This document shows positions 1-5,258 of a DNA stretch of 5,258 bases, in pieces (positions within the stretch are counted from its first letter, which is position 1; each line of letters opens with the position of its first letter). Both the position numbers and the translations under genes were made by a program. The notes beneath the pieces were generated by a model. It was not told where the DNA came from. It did not search any database and saw only the letters and a list, made by a program, of their open reading frames with translations. The stretch lies in contig JAEZNF010000065.1 of assembly GCA_023441845.1 (NCBI GenBank), positions 1 through 5,258 of the forward strand, read 5' to 3'. This DNA is from Bacillota bacterium. GTDB lineage: Bacteria > Bacillota > Clostridia > Acetivibrionales > DSM-2933.

Positions 1-1146
1 GTAGGAGCGTTAAGAGAAAAGGATGATACCGATAAGGTCTGGGACGCTCTTGCAAATAAGGATTTGCACGTTGTTGTACAGACAGCTCCGGCGGTCAGGG
101 TTGCGCTGGGTGAAGAATTCGGTATGCCTATCGGTACAAGGGCAACAAGTAATATGATTGCTGCTTTAAGGCGACTTGGGTTTAGCAAGGTATTTGATAC
201 GGACACTGCAGCGGACCTTACAATCATGGAAGAGGGCACAGAGCTTATAAACAGGATTAAAAACGGAGGGAAGCTTCCGCTTATAACTTCGTGCAGTCCT
301 GGATGGATTAAGTTCTGCGAACATAACTACCCTGATTTTATAGAGAATCTTTCAAGCTGTAAATCTCCGCATGAAATGTTCGGTGCTGTGTTGAAGTCCT
401 ATTATGCAGAAAAGATGGGTATTGATCCTGCAAAGATATTTGTAGTTTCAATAATGCCTTGTACTGCTAAAAAGTTTGAAGCACAGAGGCCTGAATTGTC
501 ATCAACCGGATATCCGGATGTTGATGTGGTTCTGACTACAAGAGAGCTTGCAAGGATGATAAGAGAAGCGGCCATAGATTTTACAGAGCTTCCGGAGAGG
601 CAGTTTGACGATCCTATGGGAGAGGCTTCCGGTGCCGCTGTTATATTCGGTGCAACAGGCGGTGTTATGGAAGCGGCTTTAAGAACTGTTTCGGAAATAC
701 TAAACGGTAAACCGTCCGAAGATATTGAGTACAATGCGGTTAGAGGTGTTGAGGGCATAAAGGAAGCAAGTGTCGAAGCCGGAGGAATGACTATAAAAGC
801 GGCTGTTGCTCATGGACTTGCCAATGCCAGAAAATTGCTTGATAAGATAAAAGCCGGTGAGGCAGAGTATCACTTTATTGAGGTGATGGCTTGTCCCGGA
901 GGCTGTGTAAATGGAGGCGGACAGCCTATTCAACCGTCAAATGTAAGAAGTTGGATCGACCTTAGAGCTGAAAGAGCCAAGGCTATTTACGAAGAGGATA
1001 AAGAGCTGCCGATAAGGAAATCACATGAAAATGAAAAAATGATGAAGCTTTACGAAGAATATTTCGGTGAACCGGGAAGTCATAAGGCACATGAACTTTT
1101 GCACACACATTATGTAAAAAGGGAAAATTACCCCGATAATAAATAA
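1..1146 (+). CDS. hydA: [FeFe]-hydrogenase catalytic subunit, HydA/HndD type (5' end outside window)
   Basis: This cytoplasmic enzyme reduces protons to H2, or oxidises H2, at the H-cluster. In clostridia this type is usually the catalytic subunit of an NAD(P)H/ferredoxin-linked multimeric hydrogenase (also called HndD). The frame is open from base 1 and 381 residues are visible; full-length members are about 570-590, so the N-terminal ferredoxin-like domains lie upstream. The fragment begins with VGALREKDD, the segment just after the last cysteine of the 2[4Fe-4S] domain. All three H-cluster signatures are present: TSCSPGW (Cys at fragment residue 98), MPCTAKKFE (Cys154) and MACPGGCVNGGGQP (Cys298, Cys302). 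The C-terminal small-subunit-like region runs through RKSHEN and AHELLHTHY to the TAA stop. The first signature has Cys-Ser where monomeric enzymes have Cys-Cys; I recall this as common in the multimeric group. A TTG at 64 is internal and is not the start. The partner NuoE/NuoF-like subunits would be expected upstream but cannot be seen. Confidence 0.96.
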   Translation, partial: VGALREKDDTDKVWDALANKDLHVVVQTAPAVRVALGEEFGMPIGTRATSNMIAALRRLGFSKVFDTDTAADLTIMEEGTELINRIKNGGKLPLITSCSPGWIKFCEHNYPDFIENLSSCKSPHEMFGAVLKSYYAEKMGIDPAKIFVVSIMPCTAKKFEAQRPELSSTGYPDVDVVLTTRELARMIREAAIDFTELPERQFDDPMGEASGAAVIFGATGGVMEAALRTVSEILNGKPSEDIEYNAVRGVEGIKEASVEAGGMTIKAAVAHGLANARKLLDKIKAGEAEYHFIEVMACPGGCVNGGGQPIQPSNVRSWIDLRAERAKAIYEEDKELPIRKSHENEKMMKLYEEYFGEPGSHKAHELLHTHYVKRENYPDNK

Positions 1147-1162
1147 TTAAATGTAAATATTG

Positions 1163-1206
1163 AAAAGCAGGTTTGCGGGTTTTATCCCGTAAGCCTGCTT
1201 TTTTGC
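1163..1206 (+). terminator. Strong intrinsic terminator of the hydrogenase gene
   Basis: A 17-bp stem (1163-1179 with 1186-1202, including two G-U pairs) closes a 6-nt loop and runs into a T tract at 1199-1204. It starts 17 bases after the hydrogenase stop codon, so this gene is the last in its transcription unit. Confidence 0.93.
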
Positions 1207-1245
1207 TTTGAGCGATATTTCGAAGAGAATAGCTGCTAATCAATA

Positions 1246-1293
1246 AAAATCCAAAGGCAGTTCGTAAGCCCAACTCGCCTTTTGATGGATTTT
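1246..1293 (-). terminator. Possible terminator for the cohesin gene (minus strand)
   Basis: The inverted repeat has three helical parts: 1246-1252/1287-1293, 1253-1258/1277-1282 and 1259-1262/1272-1275, with a 9-nt loop. Read on the minus strand it ends in five T residues (complement of 1245-1249), as an intrinsic terminator would. It lies about 145 bases past the cohesin stop codon. On the plus strand the same arms form the hairpin of the candidate pseudoknot listed separately, so the two readings compete. Confidence 0.4.
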
Positions 1294-1318
1294 ACTTCGG
1301 CAAATGGGGGCTTAATAG

Positions 1319-1354
1319 AACGCCCGGATTCCTTGAAGAACCCGGGCGTTTTTT
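1319..1354 (+). terminator. Second intrinsic terminator, plus strand
   Basis: A perfect 9-bp stem (AACGCCCGG at 1319-1327 with CCGGGCGTT at 1342-1350) has a 14-nt loop and six T residues at 1349-1354. The minus strand lacks a following T run, so it is oriented to stop plus-strand transcription. It either backs up the hydrogenase terminator and protects the convergent cohesin gene, or ends a small RNA from 1246. Confidence 0.65.
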
Positions 1355-1436
1355 ATAATCGATTATCTGTTATTGGATATTGATAAACCTTACCAAATGT
1401 CAAAACATAATTATTAAATATATTATTGGCTGGATA

Positions 1437-2279
1437 CTATTTGCGCTTTTTGATTCCAAATACTACAGCTACTGTTATCAGCAATACTGCGATTACGGAT
1501 AAAACTATTATAATCGGTAGGTTTGAATTTTCAGCTTTAGATGTATCGGCCTTAGATGTATCTTCTTTAGTGGTATCTGTTTTATCTGTGTCTGTATTGC
1601 CAATATCGGAATCAGACGGGTTATTTGCTGCTGCGTCCGGTGACAGTGTCGGAATGGGAGGCAATGTAGGCAGAGGTTCAAAATTTGAGGAATCTGAGTT
1701 TATCTTTGGTGGTTGTTTTACCGAATACCCTGTTTTCAAAAGGTTGCGGTCCCAATCAAATACTAATGTTCCATCAGTTGACTGCGGTAATGTGCCGCTT
1801 TCTTCAAATTTTATCTCGGTTGCAGAATCCTTTAAAACCTTAAAGCCTATTACCCCAAGTACCCCGGTTGATTCCGGCTTATTGCCTGCTTTATAATCAT
1901 CCGTACGTAAGTATGTTTTGCCAAAGTTAAGCTCTCCTTTGGAAAGGCTATGCTGAACTATGGGGAATATGCTGTAATCGGCATTCAACAGCAAAGTTGC
2001 ATTTCCGGGCATGGTAGTTTCGGTATATGGATCACCCGTGTCAGGATTCACAGGCTGCAGAACATCTTTATTGTATCTGATGTTTACCTGATATCCGGCA
2101 AAGTTGCTGATGTTGTTGATTTTCAGTGTTCCCTTGATAACTTCTCCAACTTTAGCTGAAGTCTTGTCAAATTCAAGAGTTATGTATGAATCCGAATCTG
2201 CAAATGAAATATTAGAAAAAAAGAAACTGGAAACAATACTTAATACAGCAAGTGTCAATAATACTCTCTTTAGCGTCAT
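1437..2279 (-). CDS. Membrane-anchored cell-surface protein with one type II cohesin domain
   Basis: This secreted protein of 280 residues probably binds a dockerin-bearing partner, such as a scaffoldin or enzyme, at the cell surface. In order it has: a signal peptide at residues 1-27 (KR, hydrophobic core, cleavage after SFA); a cohesin at about 32-189; a Pro-rich then Asp/Thr/Lys/Ser-rich linker at about 190-250; a membrane segment at about 254-275; and a cytoplasmic KKRK tail. The cohesin follows the type II pattern: LEFD...VGEVIKGTLKINNI..FAGYQVNI.Y near its start, then GELNFG, GVLGVIGFKVL and LVFDWD..LLKTGY near its end. There is no SLH domain, LPXTG motif or dockerin. The ATG is preceded by AAGGGG 12 bases upstream, a slightly long spacing, and by a sigma-A-like promoter at 2315-2343. 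It is transcribed alone, convergent to the hydrogenase. The class is secure; the ligand specificity is inferred. Confidence 0.93.
   Translation of the reverse strand: MTLKRVLLTLAVLSIVSSFFFSNISFADSDSYITLEFDKTSAKVGEVIKGTLKINNISNFAGYQVNIRYNKDVLQPVNPDTGDPYTETTMPGNATLLLNADYSIFPIVQHSLSKGELNFGKTYLRTDDYKAGNKPESTGVLGVIGFKVLKDSATEIKFEESGTLPQSTDGTLVFDWDRNLLKTGYSVKQPPKINSDSSNFEPLPTLPPIPTLSPDAAANNPSDSDIGNTDTDKTDTTKEDTSKADTSKAENSNLPIIIVLSVIAVLLITVAVVFGIKKRK
1534..1593 (-). repeat. 15-bp tandem repeats encoding the Asp-Thr-Ser/Thr-Lys linker
   Basis: Four imperfect 15-bp units at 1534-1548, 1549-1563, 1564-1578 and 1579-1593 encode the pentads DTSKA, DTSKA, DTTKE and DTDKT in the cohesin protein linker. 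The two units nearest the 3' end of the gene are almost identical. Such units change number easily by slippage, so linker length may vary between strains. Confidence 0.8.
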
Positions 2280-2314
2280 AGTCCAATTAAACCCCTTCTA
2301 TGTGTTTTATTTAA

Positions 2315-2343
2315 ATATTACCACTAAATAGCCCGTCGAACAA
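2315..2343 (-). promoter_or_regulatory. Sigma-A-like promoter of the cohesin gene
   Basis: On the minus strand TTGTTC (2343 to 2338) and TAATAT (2320 to 2315) are separated by exactly 17 bases. Transcription would start near 2308, giving a leader of roughly 30 bases that contains the AAGGGG ribosome-binding site. Confidence 0.55.
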
Positions 2344-2461
2344 TACTTTTTACTGATGTAATATTATGAAATATGCTGCTAAAACATTATGTAAACAATT
2401 GCCGATTAATTATTTGTTAATTGGGTTCGATAAGTATATTGCAGAAGATTTGATTATTAAT

Positions 2462-2479
2462 GGGAGGAAGCATATGTAG
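2462..2479 (+). promoter_or_regulatory. Strong ribosome-binding site leading to an ATG-TAG start-stop
   Basis: GGGAGG at 2462-2467 is followed after six bases by ATG at 2474-2476, an ideal arrangement. The next codon in the same frame is TAG (2477-2479). The frame after the stop continues without interruption into the coiled-coil gene, so this was probably the ancestral or normal start of that gene. Confidence 0.8.
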
Positions 2480-2500
2480 AATGCTGCCAAAAAAGCTACA

Positions 2501-2968
2501 GTGGTGTTTATGATCTTAATTATAGCATCTATGGTAATACAGGTGGTAGTTGCTGAAACAATGGGGTTTGACATTGCCGGACTTTTACGACAAAAAGTAA
2601 GTTCAATGACAGATAGCAATATTTTATCGGTAAAAAGCGAGTTAGAGCAGGCTAAACAAGAAACTGAGAATAGCACTTTAGGATATTTGGATGAATACAT
2701 AAATAACATGAAAATAGCTGTTGAACAATATCAGAGTGATGAGACCGAACTTGCAAAACAAAAGATCAAAAGCAAGGGTGATGAAGTTGTAAATGCATTA
2801 GATGAGCAAAAACAAAGTTTACTTGACAGTTCTAAAGTTAAAATAAAAGCTAAAATTGACAGTGACTTAAATGATACATTAAAAAAATTAGACGCTGAAA
2901 TAAAAATAAAAATTCAAGAAAAGCTTAAATATTCTTTTCGTTTTTTATATCTAATTCTCCTTAAATAA
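2501..2968 (+). CDS. Small exported or membrane-tethered coiled-coil protein of unknown function; start disrupted
   Basis: I do not recognise a family. The product is 155 residues from the GTG at 2501. It begins with a hydrophobic stretch to about residue 18 (MILIIASMVIQVVVAE), which can act as a signal peptide or N-terminal anchor. About 120 mostly helical residues follow, very rich in Lys, Glu, Asp, Gln and Ser with few aromatics, and look like a coiled coil. The last 13 residues (YSFRFLYLILLK region) turn hydrophobic, which fits the rest poorly. The best ribosome-binding site points to ATG 2474, but the second codon is an in-frame TAG. Read through it, the N-terminus would gain NAAKKAT, a normal positively charged signal-peptide start. 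Alternative starts GTG 2501, GTG 2504 and ATG 2510 lack a good ribosome-binding site of their own. It is divergent from the cohesin gene and is followed by a terminator, so it is monocistronic. It may be a recent pseudogene or may be translated by re-initiation. Confidence 0.6.
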   Translation: MVFMILIIASMVIQVVVAETMGFDIAGLLRQKVSSMTDSNILSVKSELEQAKQETENSTLGYLDEYINNMKIAVEQYQSDETELAKQKIKSKGDEVVNALDEQKQSLLDSSKVKIKAKIDSDLNDTLKKLDAEIKIKIQEKLKYSFRFLYLILLK

Positions 2969-2988
2969 TGAATTTATGTGACCTGTTT

Positions 2989-3014
2989 GCCCCAGTTATG
3001 GGGCTTATTTTTTA
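2989..3014 (+). terminator. Intrinsic terminator after the coiled-coil gene
   Basis: A perfect 6-bp stem (GCCCCA 2989-2994 with TGGGGC 2999-3004), a GTTA loop and the T-rich tail TTATTTTTTATTTT lie 20 bases past the stop codon. The element is well formed, which suggests the unit is or was recently expressed. Confidence 0.85.
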
Positions 3015-3780
3015 TTTTCAATTAATATATTTAGAGGAAAAGAGCAAATGAGACTATGTAACCATAAAAACCCATAATAAGGATGTAAATTACAAAAATC
3101 GCGTAAAATGTGGTTGGATTTTACTTACATATTATGATATATTTTCTCTTATAAAGCTTTTGAGTGGGAAATATTTGGATTATATAAGGGTTAATAAAAT
3201 AGTGTTTTCCCATTCTGCTATAGTGTTTCTCTAATACCTTAATAAAGGAAGACTCTACGAACTCGTTGAATCATCAGGATTCTTGGATTTTCGATTAGAT
3301 AAGGAAATTTGAGAACACACTGCTAGTGCTAAAAGTATATTATATTATTTTGCGCATGGGGGAAATTTTGTATTTGTATGAGCGTGCGAAAAATTATCTA
3401 TCAAGGATGCGTTCATCAGATCAAGGTGTATGGTTTCGCGGATGTGTTAATTGAGAATACAAACATTTTTCGCGGAATATCTTGGCGCTTAACAAAAAAG
3501 CTAAAAAAACAGATGGGAGGAAAGCTCGCTATAATTATCTCCGAATTTACCGGGGATACCGTAATGTAATTTTACAGTATGGTAAAAATTTGTTAAGCTT
3601 ATACTGATGATAACAAACTTTTGACTACCTATATAGTATTCCGATTGTTTGTTATCTAAATGGATGAATAAGATAAATTCACTTTTTTAGGACACAGTAT
3701 CCGTTAGATTCTTAGAGTGTATGAATTTGTGAACAATATTTTAGACTCCAAAAGCAGCAGGTTTTTTAGAGCAGAGAGAT
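3015..3780 (+). other. 766-base stretch without a convincing gene; possible decayed coding remnants
   Basis: No RNA gene, CRISPR array or recognisable insertion sequence is visible. Plus-strand frame 1 stays open from 3052 to 3231 (60 codons, no ATG) and again from 3235 to 3309. Frame 2 is open from 3299 to 3451 and, after a single TGA at 3452, to 3604. An ATG-started frame at 3378-3569 (63 codons, frame 3) has no good ribosome-binding site and overlaps the frame-2 remnant, so neither is favoured. None of the translations resembles a family I know with confidence. The pattern suggests a gene broken by stops and a frameshift. The leader of the downstream CheB-like gene must lie in the last part; I see no strong promoter there. 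Confidence 0.4.
3609..3656. repeat. Perfect 10-bp inverted repeat with a 28-bp spacer
   Basis: GATAACAAAC at 3609-3618 is exactly inverted as GTTTGTTATC at 3647-3656. The AT-rich spacer contains TTGACT and TATATAG, but these are not spaced as a promoter. No T run follows, so it is not a standard terminator. It lies 125 bases before the start of the CheB-like gene and could be a regulator-binding site, or the ends of a small lost element. Confidence 0.55.
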
Positions 3781-5258
3781 ATGGAGAGAGATATAAAAGT
3801 AAACACCAATGAAAAATGTTATAATGAGTATTTTTATCCGTATGATTCAACAGTTTATAGGGGAAATAAAATTCACTTAGAAAAAAAACAAGACAGTGAA
3901 TTTTATATTGTAGGTATAGGAACATCAAGTGAAGGATTGGTTGCATTAGAACAGTTTTTTGCCAATATTCCTTCTCAACAGGGCCTGTCATATATCATTT
4001 TATATCATTCTTCGTTAGACTATAAAAGCGTACTTATTGACATTTTATCAAGATATACGTCAATGAAAATATTGATTGCTCAAAATGGAATGAAAATTGA
4101 ACCGGATACCATATATATAGCTCCGTATAAAAGTATTCTGACAATATCAAAAGGGACACTTATTATAGGAAAACAAGGACTTAACAGCAGGTGTGAACAG
4201 AATATAGATACTTTTTTCTGTTCGCTCGCAAAGGAGCAAAAGGACAAATCCATAGGTATATTATTAACGAGCGGGAGTACTGACGGAATACACGGCAGTA
4301 TTGCTATAAGGGAAGCCGGTGGAATAGTGTTTTCACATCAGGCAACCAGAGGTTATGCAAACAGCGATTACGAAAATAACAGCGAGGATAGTATTTATAA
4401 TTATAGTTTGCCTCCTGAGGAGATACCTTTATACCTTTTTAACATTGTAGAAAAGAGACCGGACTTAAATGACAGAAAGCAAAACGGATTGCAGTCAGGC
4501 ACACAGGATATGAAAAATTCGGATGAAAGCATATATCAAAAAGCTGCCCCAGATAGTAATATAGCATTTAAACTGCTGAATGAATACCTGCCGCCATGTA
4601 TTGTTACAGATAATGAAGGCAGGATTTTATATGTTTCAGGGGATGCGGGGAAATACTTAAGAATACCTTCGGGAGAAATAAACTACAGCGTATATAGAAT
4701 GCTGCCTGAGAGCTTAATAAACGTAGTTAGAAGCGGTATTGAAAGAGTTAAATCTGAGAAATCGGATGTTGTTTATACAAAGTTGGCATTTGAATTGGAT
4801 AATAAAATTATAAAGGCAGATTTGAAATTCAAGCTTTTTAATAAAGAAAGCAATCATATTATAATTTTCTTAATAGAAAACAAAGATGAAAATATTTCAT
4901 CAGGCGATGTAAACAATGCCTGGAATACAACAATAGAACAGGATAATAGTTTTAATCTTGCCGGAAATAACTATTTTATAAATGATAACACGTGCGAACC
5001 AAAAAATTCATACGGCTATAACGATATAAACGGCTTTTTACCGGATTACTTTGCAGGGAGCGTCTTTTTAGACAGGAATCTCTGTATAAAAAGATATAGT
5101 CCTTCTGTAACAAAAGAGATTAATTTAATGGATTATCATGTTGGGAGGCCTATAAACCACATTACGCATAATTTTGAAAATGAAAATCTGGCACAGAATG
5201 CAATAAGGGTATTAAACAGTTTGGTTTCAATAGAAAATGAGGTCCGGAGCATTTATGG
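3781..5258 (+). CDS. CheB-like methylesterase domain fused to two PAS-like domains (3' end outside window)
   Basis: The visible 492 residues resemble the large CheB-CheR-PAS fusion sensors, but with parts missing. The CheB-like domain spans about residues 40-222: FYIVGIGTSSEGL carries the nucleophile position Ser49, LYHSSLDYKS has His76, and LLTSGSTDG has Asp168, so the catalytic triad positions are kept. It ends at the typical LPPEEIP. A polar linker of about 30 residues (230-258) follows where CheR (roughly 270 residues) normally sits. The first PAS-like domain is at about 261-350 (LLNEYLPPCIVTDNEGRILYVSG). An Asn-rich spacer (about 355-420) replaces the usual long coiled coil. A second PAS-like domain begins at about 424 (VFLDRNLCIKRYSP, GRPINHITHNF) and runs off the window. 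ATG 3781 is the only usable start: an in-frame TAG lies at 3742-3744 and no other start codon lies between. The ribosome-binding site is weak (AGAGCAGAGAG). Output domain and partners are unknown; a sensory or signalling role is inferred. Confidence 0.88.
   Translation, partial: MERDIKVNTNEKCYNEYFYPYDSTVYRGNKIHLEKKQDSEFYIVGIGTSSEGLVALEQFFANIPSQQGLSYIILYHSSLDYKSVLIDILSRYTSMKILIAQNGMKIEPDTIYIAPYKSILTISKGTLIIGKQGLNSRCEQNIDTFFCSLAKEQKDKSIGILLTSGSTDGIHGSIAIREAGGIVFSHQATRGYANSDYENNSEDSIYNYSLPPEEIPLYLFNIVEKRPDLNDRKQNGLQSGTQDMKNSDESIYQKAAPDSNIAFKLLNEYLPPCIVTDNEGRILYVSGDAGKYLRIPSGEINYSVYRMLPESLINVVRSGIERVKSEKSDVVYTKLAFELDNKIIKADLKFKLFNKESNHIIIFLIENKDENISSGDVNNAWNTTIEQDNSFNLAGNNYFINDNTCEPKNSYGYNDINGFLPDYFAGSVFLDRNLCIKRYSPSVTKEINLMDYHVGRPINHITHNFENENLAQNAIRVLNSLVSIENEVRSIY

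Larger units (their letters stand above)
1246..1354 (+). other. Candidate structured RNA: pseudoknotted hairpin plus terminator
   Basis: On the plus strand a 17-bp interrupted hairpin (1246-1293) presents a 9-nt loop at 1263-1271. Seven loop bases, TAAGCCC at 1265-1271, are exactly complementary to GGGCTTA at 1308-1314, so an H-type pseudoknot can form. Five bases later a 9-bp GC-rich terminator begins (1319-1350). A pseudoknot followed by a terminator is the layout of many riboswitches and some small RNAs, but no gene lies downstream on this strand (the next one is convergent) and I found no convincing promoter. I could not match it to a known class. Two bidirectional terminators plus a chance loop match is the simpler alternative. 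Confidence 0.3.

Noticed and set aside
402..933. Minus-strand frames inside the hydrogenase gene
   Set aside because: They lie opposite a strongly conserved coding region and show no domain features.
1510..1530. Sortase sorting signal at the cohesin protein C-terminus
   Set aside because: The sequence is NLPIIIV, with no Thr-Gly; the hydrophobic segment and KKRK fit a plain membrane anchor.
1426..1896. 156-codon plus-strand frame antisense to the cohesin gene
   Set aside because: It is a mirror of the linker and the C-terminal half of the cohesin; its Val/Ser repeats are the complement of the Asp-Thr-Lys repeats. No ribosome-binding site or family resemblance.
2380..2408. Sigma-D-like promoter (TAAA, 17 bases, GCCGATTA) upstream of the coiled-coil gene
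   Set aside because: The second box is close to consensus, but the spacing is two bases longer than usual and the gene has no visible motility link.
2414..2440. Sigma-A promoter TTGTTA / TATATT for the coiled-coil gene
   Set aside because: The spacer is only 15 bases; plausible, but too weak to list in such AT-rich DNA.
3048..3077. 9-codon ORF with an upstream GAGG (MRLCNHKNP)
   Set aside because: Too short, placed right after a terminator, with no downstream gene for a leader peptide to control.
3103..3124. 7-bp AT-rich hairpin GTAAAAT/ATTTTAC
   Set aside because: Short, AT-rich and without a T tract; expected by chance in this composition.
3378..3569. 63-codon ATG frame as a real small gene
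   Set aside because: No good ribosome-binding site, no recognised family, and a competing longer interrupted frame covers the same bases; kept only as part of the possible remnant.
3621..3637. TTGACT followed by TATAGT as a promoter
   Set aside because: The boxes are only a few bases apart, far from the 16-18 needed.
3704..3991. 95-codon minus-strand frame across the start of the CheB-like gene
   Set aside because: It overlaps the CheB signature on the other strand and has no recognisable product.

Overview
The window looks like the chromosome of a low-GC, anaerobic, cellulosome-forming clostridium of the Acetivibrio/Ruminiclostridium type. Two genes point there: the catalytic part of a clostridial multi-cluster [FeFe]-hydrogenase, and a secreted protein with a type II cohesin domain, the receptor module of cellulosome anchoring. 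Both calls rest on motifs read by eye; no database search was possible.

Layout. Positions 1-1146 (+) hold the 3' two thirds of an [FeFe]-hydrogenase gene, closed by a very strong terminator. Positions 1147-1436 are a hairpin-rich gap between convergent genes, with a second plus-strand terminator and a hairpin whose loop can pair with downstream sequence as a 7-bp pseudoknot. Positions 1437-2279 (-) encode a 280-residue surface protein: signal peptide, one type II cohesin, an acidic Thr/Ser/Lys linker and a C-terminal membrane anchor. It has its own sigma-A-like promoter at about 2315-2343. Transcribed away from it, 2501-2968 (+) encodes a small exported or membrane-tethered coiled-coil protein. 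Its best ribosome-binding site leads to an ATG followed at once by an in-frame amber stop. A terminator closes this unit at about 2989-3014. Positions 3015-3780 contain no convincing gene, but they do hold long interrupted reading frames that suggest a decayed gene, and a perfect 10-bp inverted repeat. From 3781 to the window end (+) lies an open gene with a CheB methylesterase-like domain followed by two PAS-like domains. These match parts of the large CheB-CheR-PAS fusion sensors, but the CheR domain and the central coiled coil are missing.

How they fit together. The genes form separate transcription units (convergent, divergent, then tandem with terminators), not one operon. The hydrogenase disposes of fermentation electrons as H2. 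The cohesin protein could hold dockerin-bearing proteins at the cell surface. The CheB-PAS protein is probably a sensory protein with an unknown output. The most unusual items are the reduced CheB-PAS architecture, the amber codon directly after the start of the coiled-coil gene, and the pseudoknot-capable RNA between the hydrogenase and cohesin genes.
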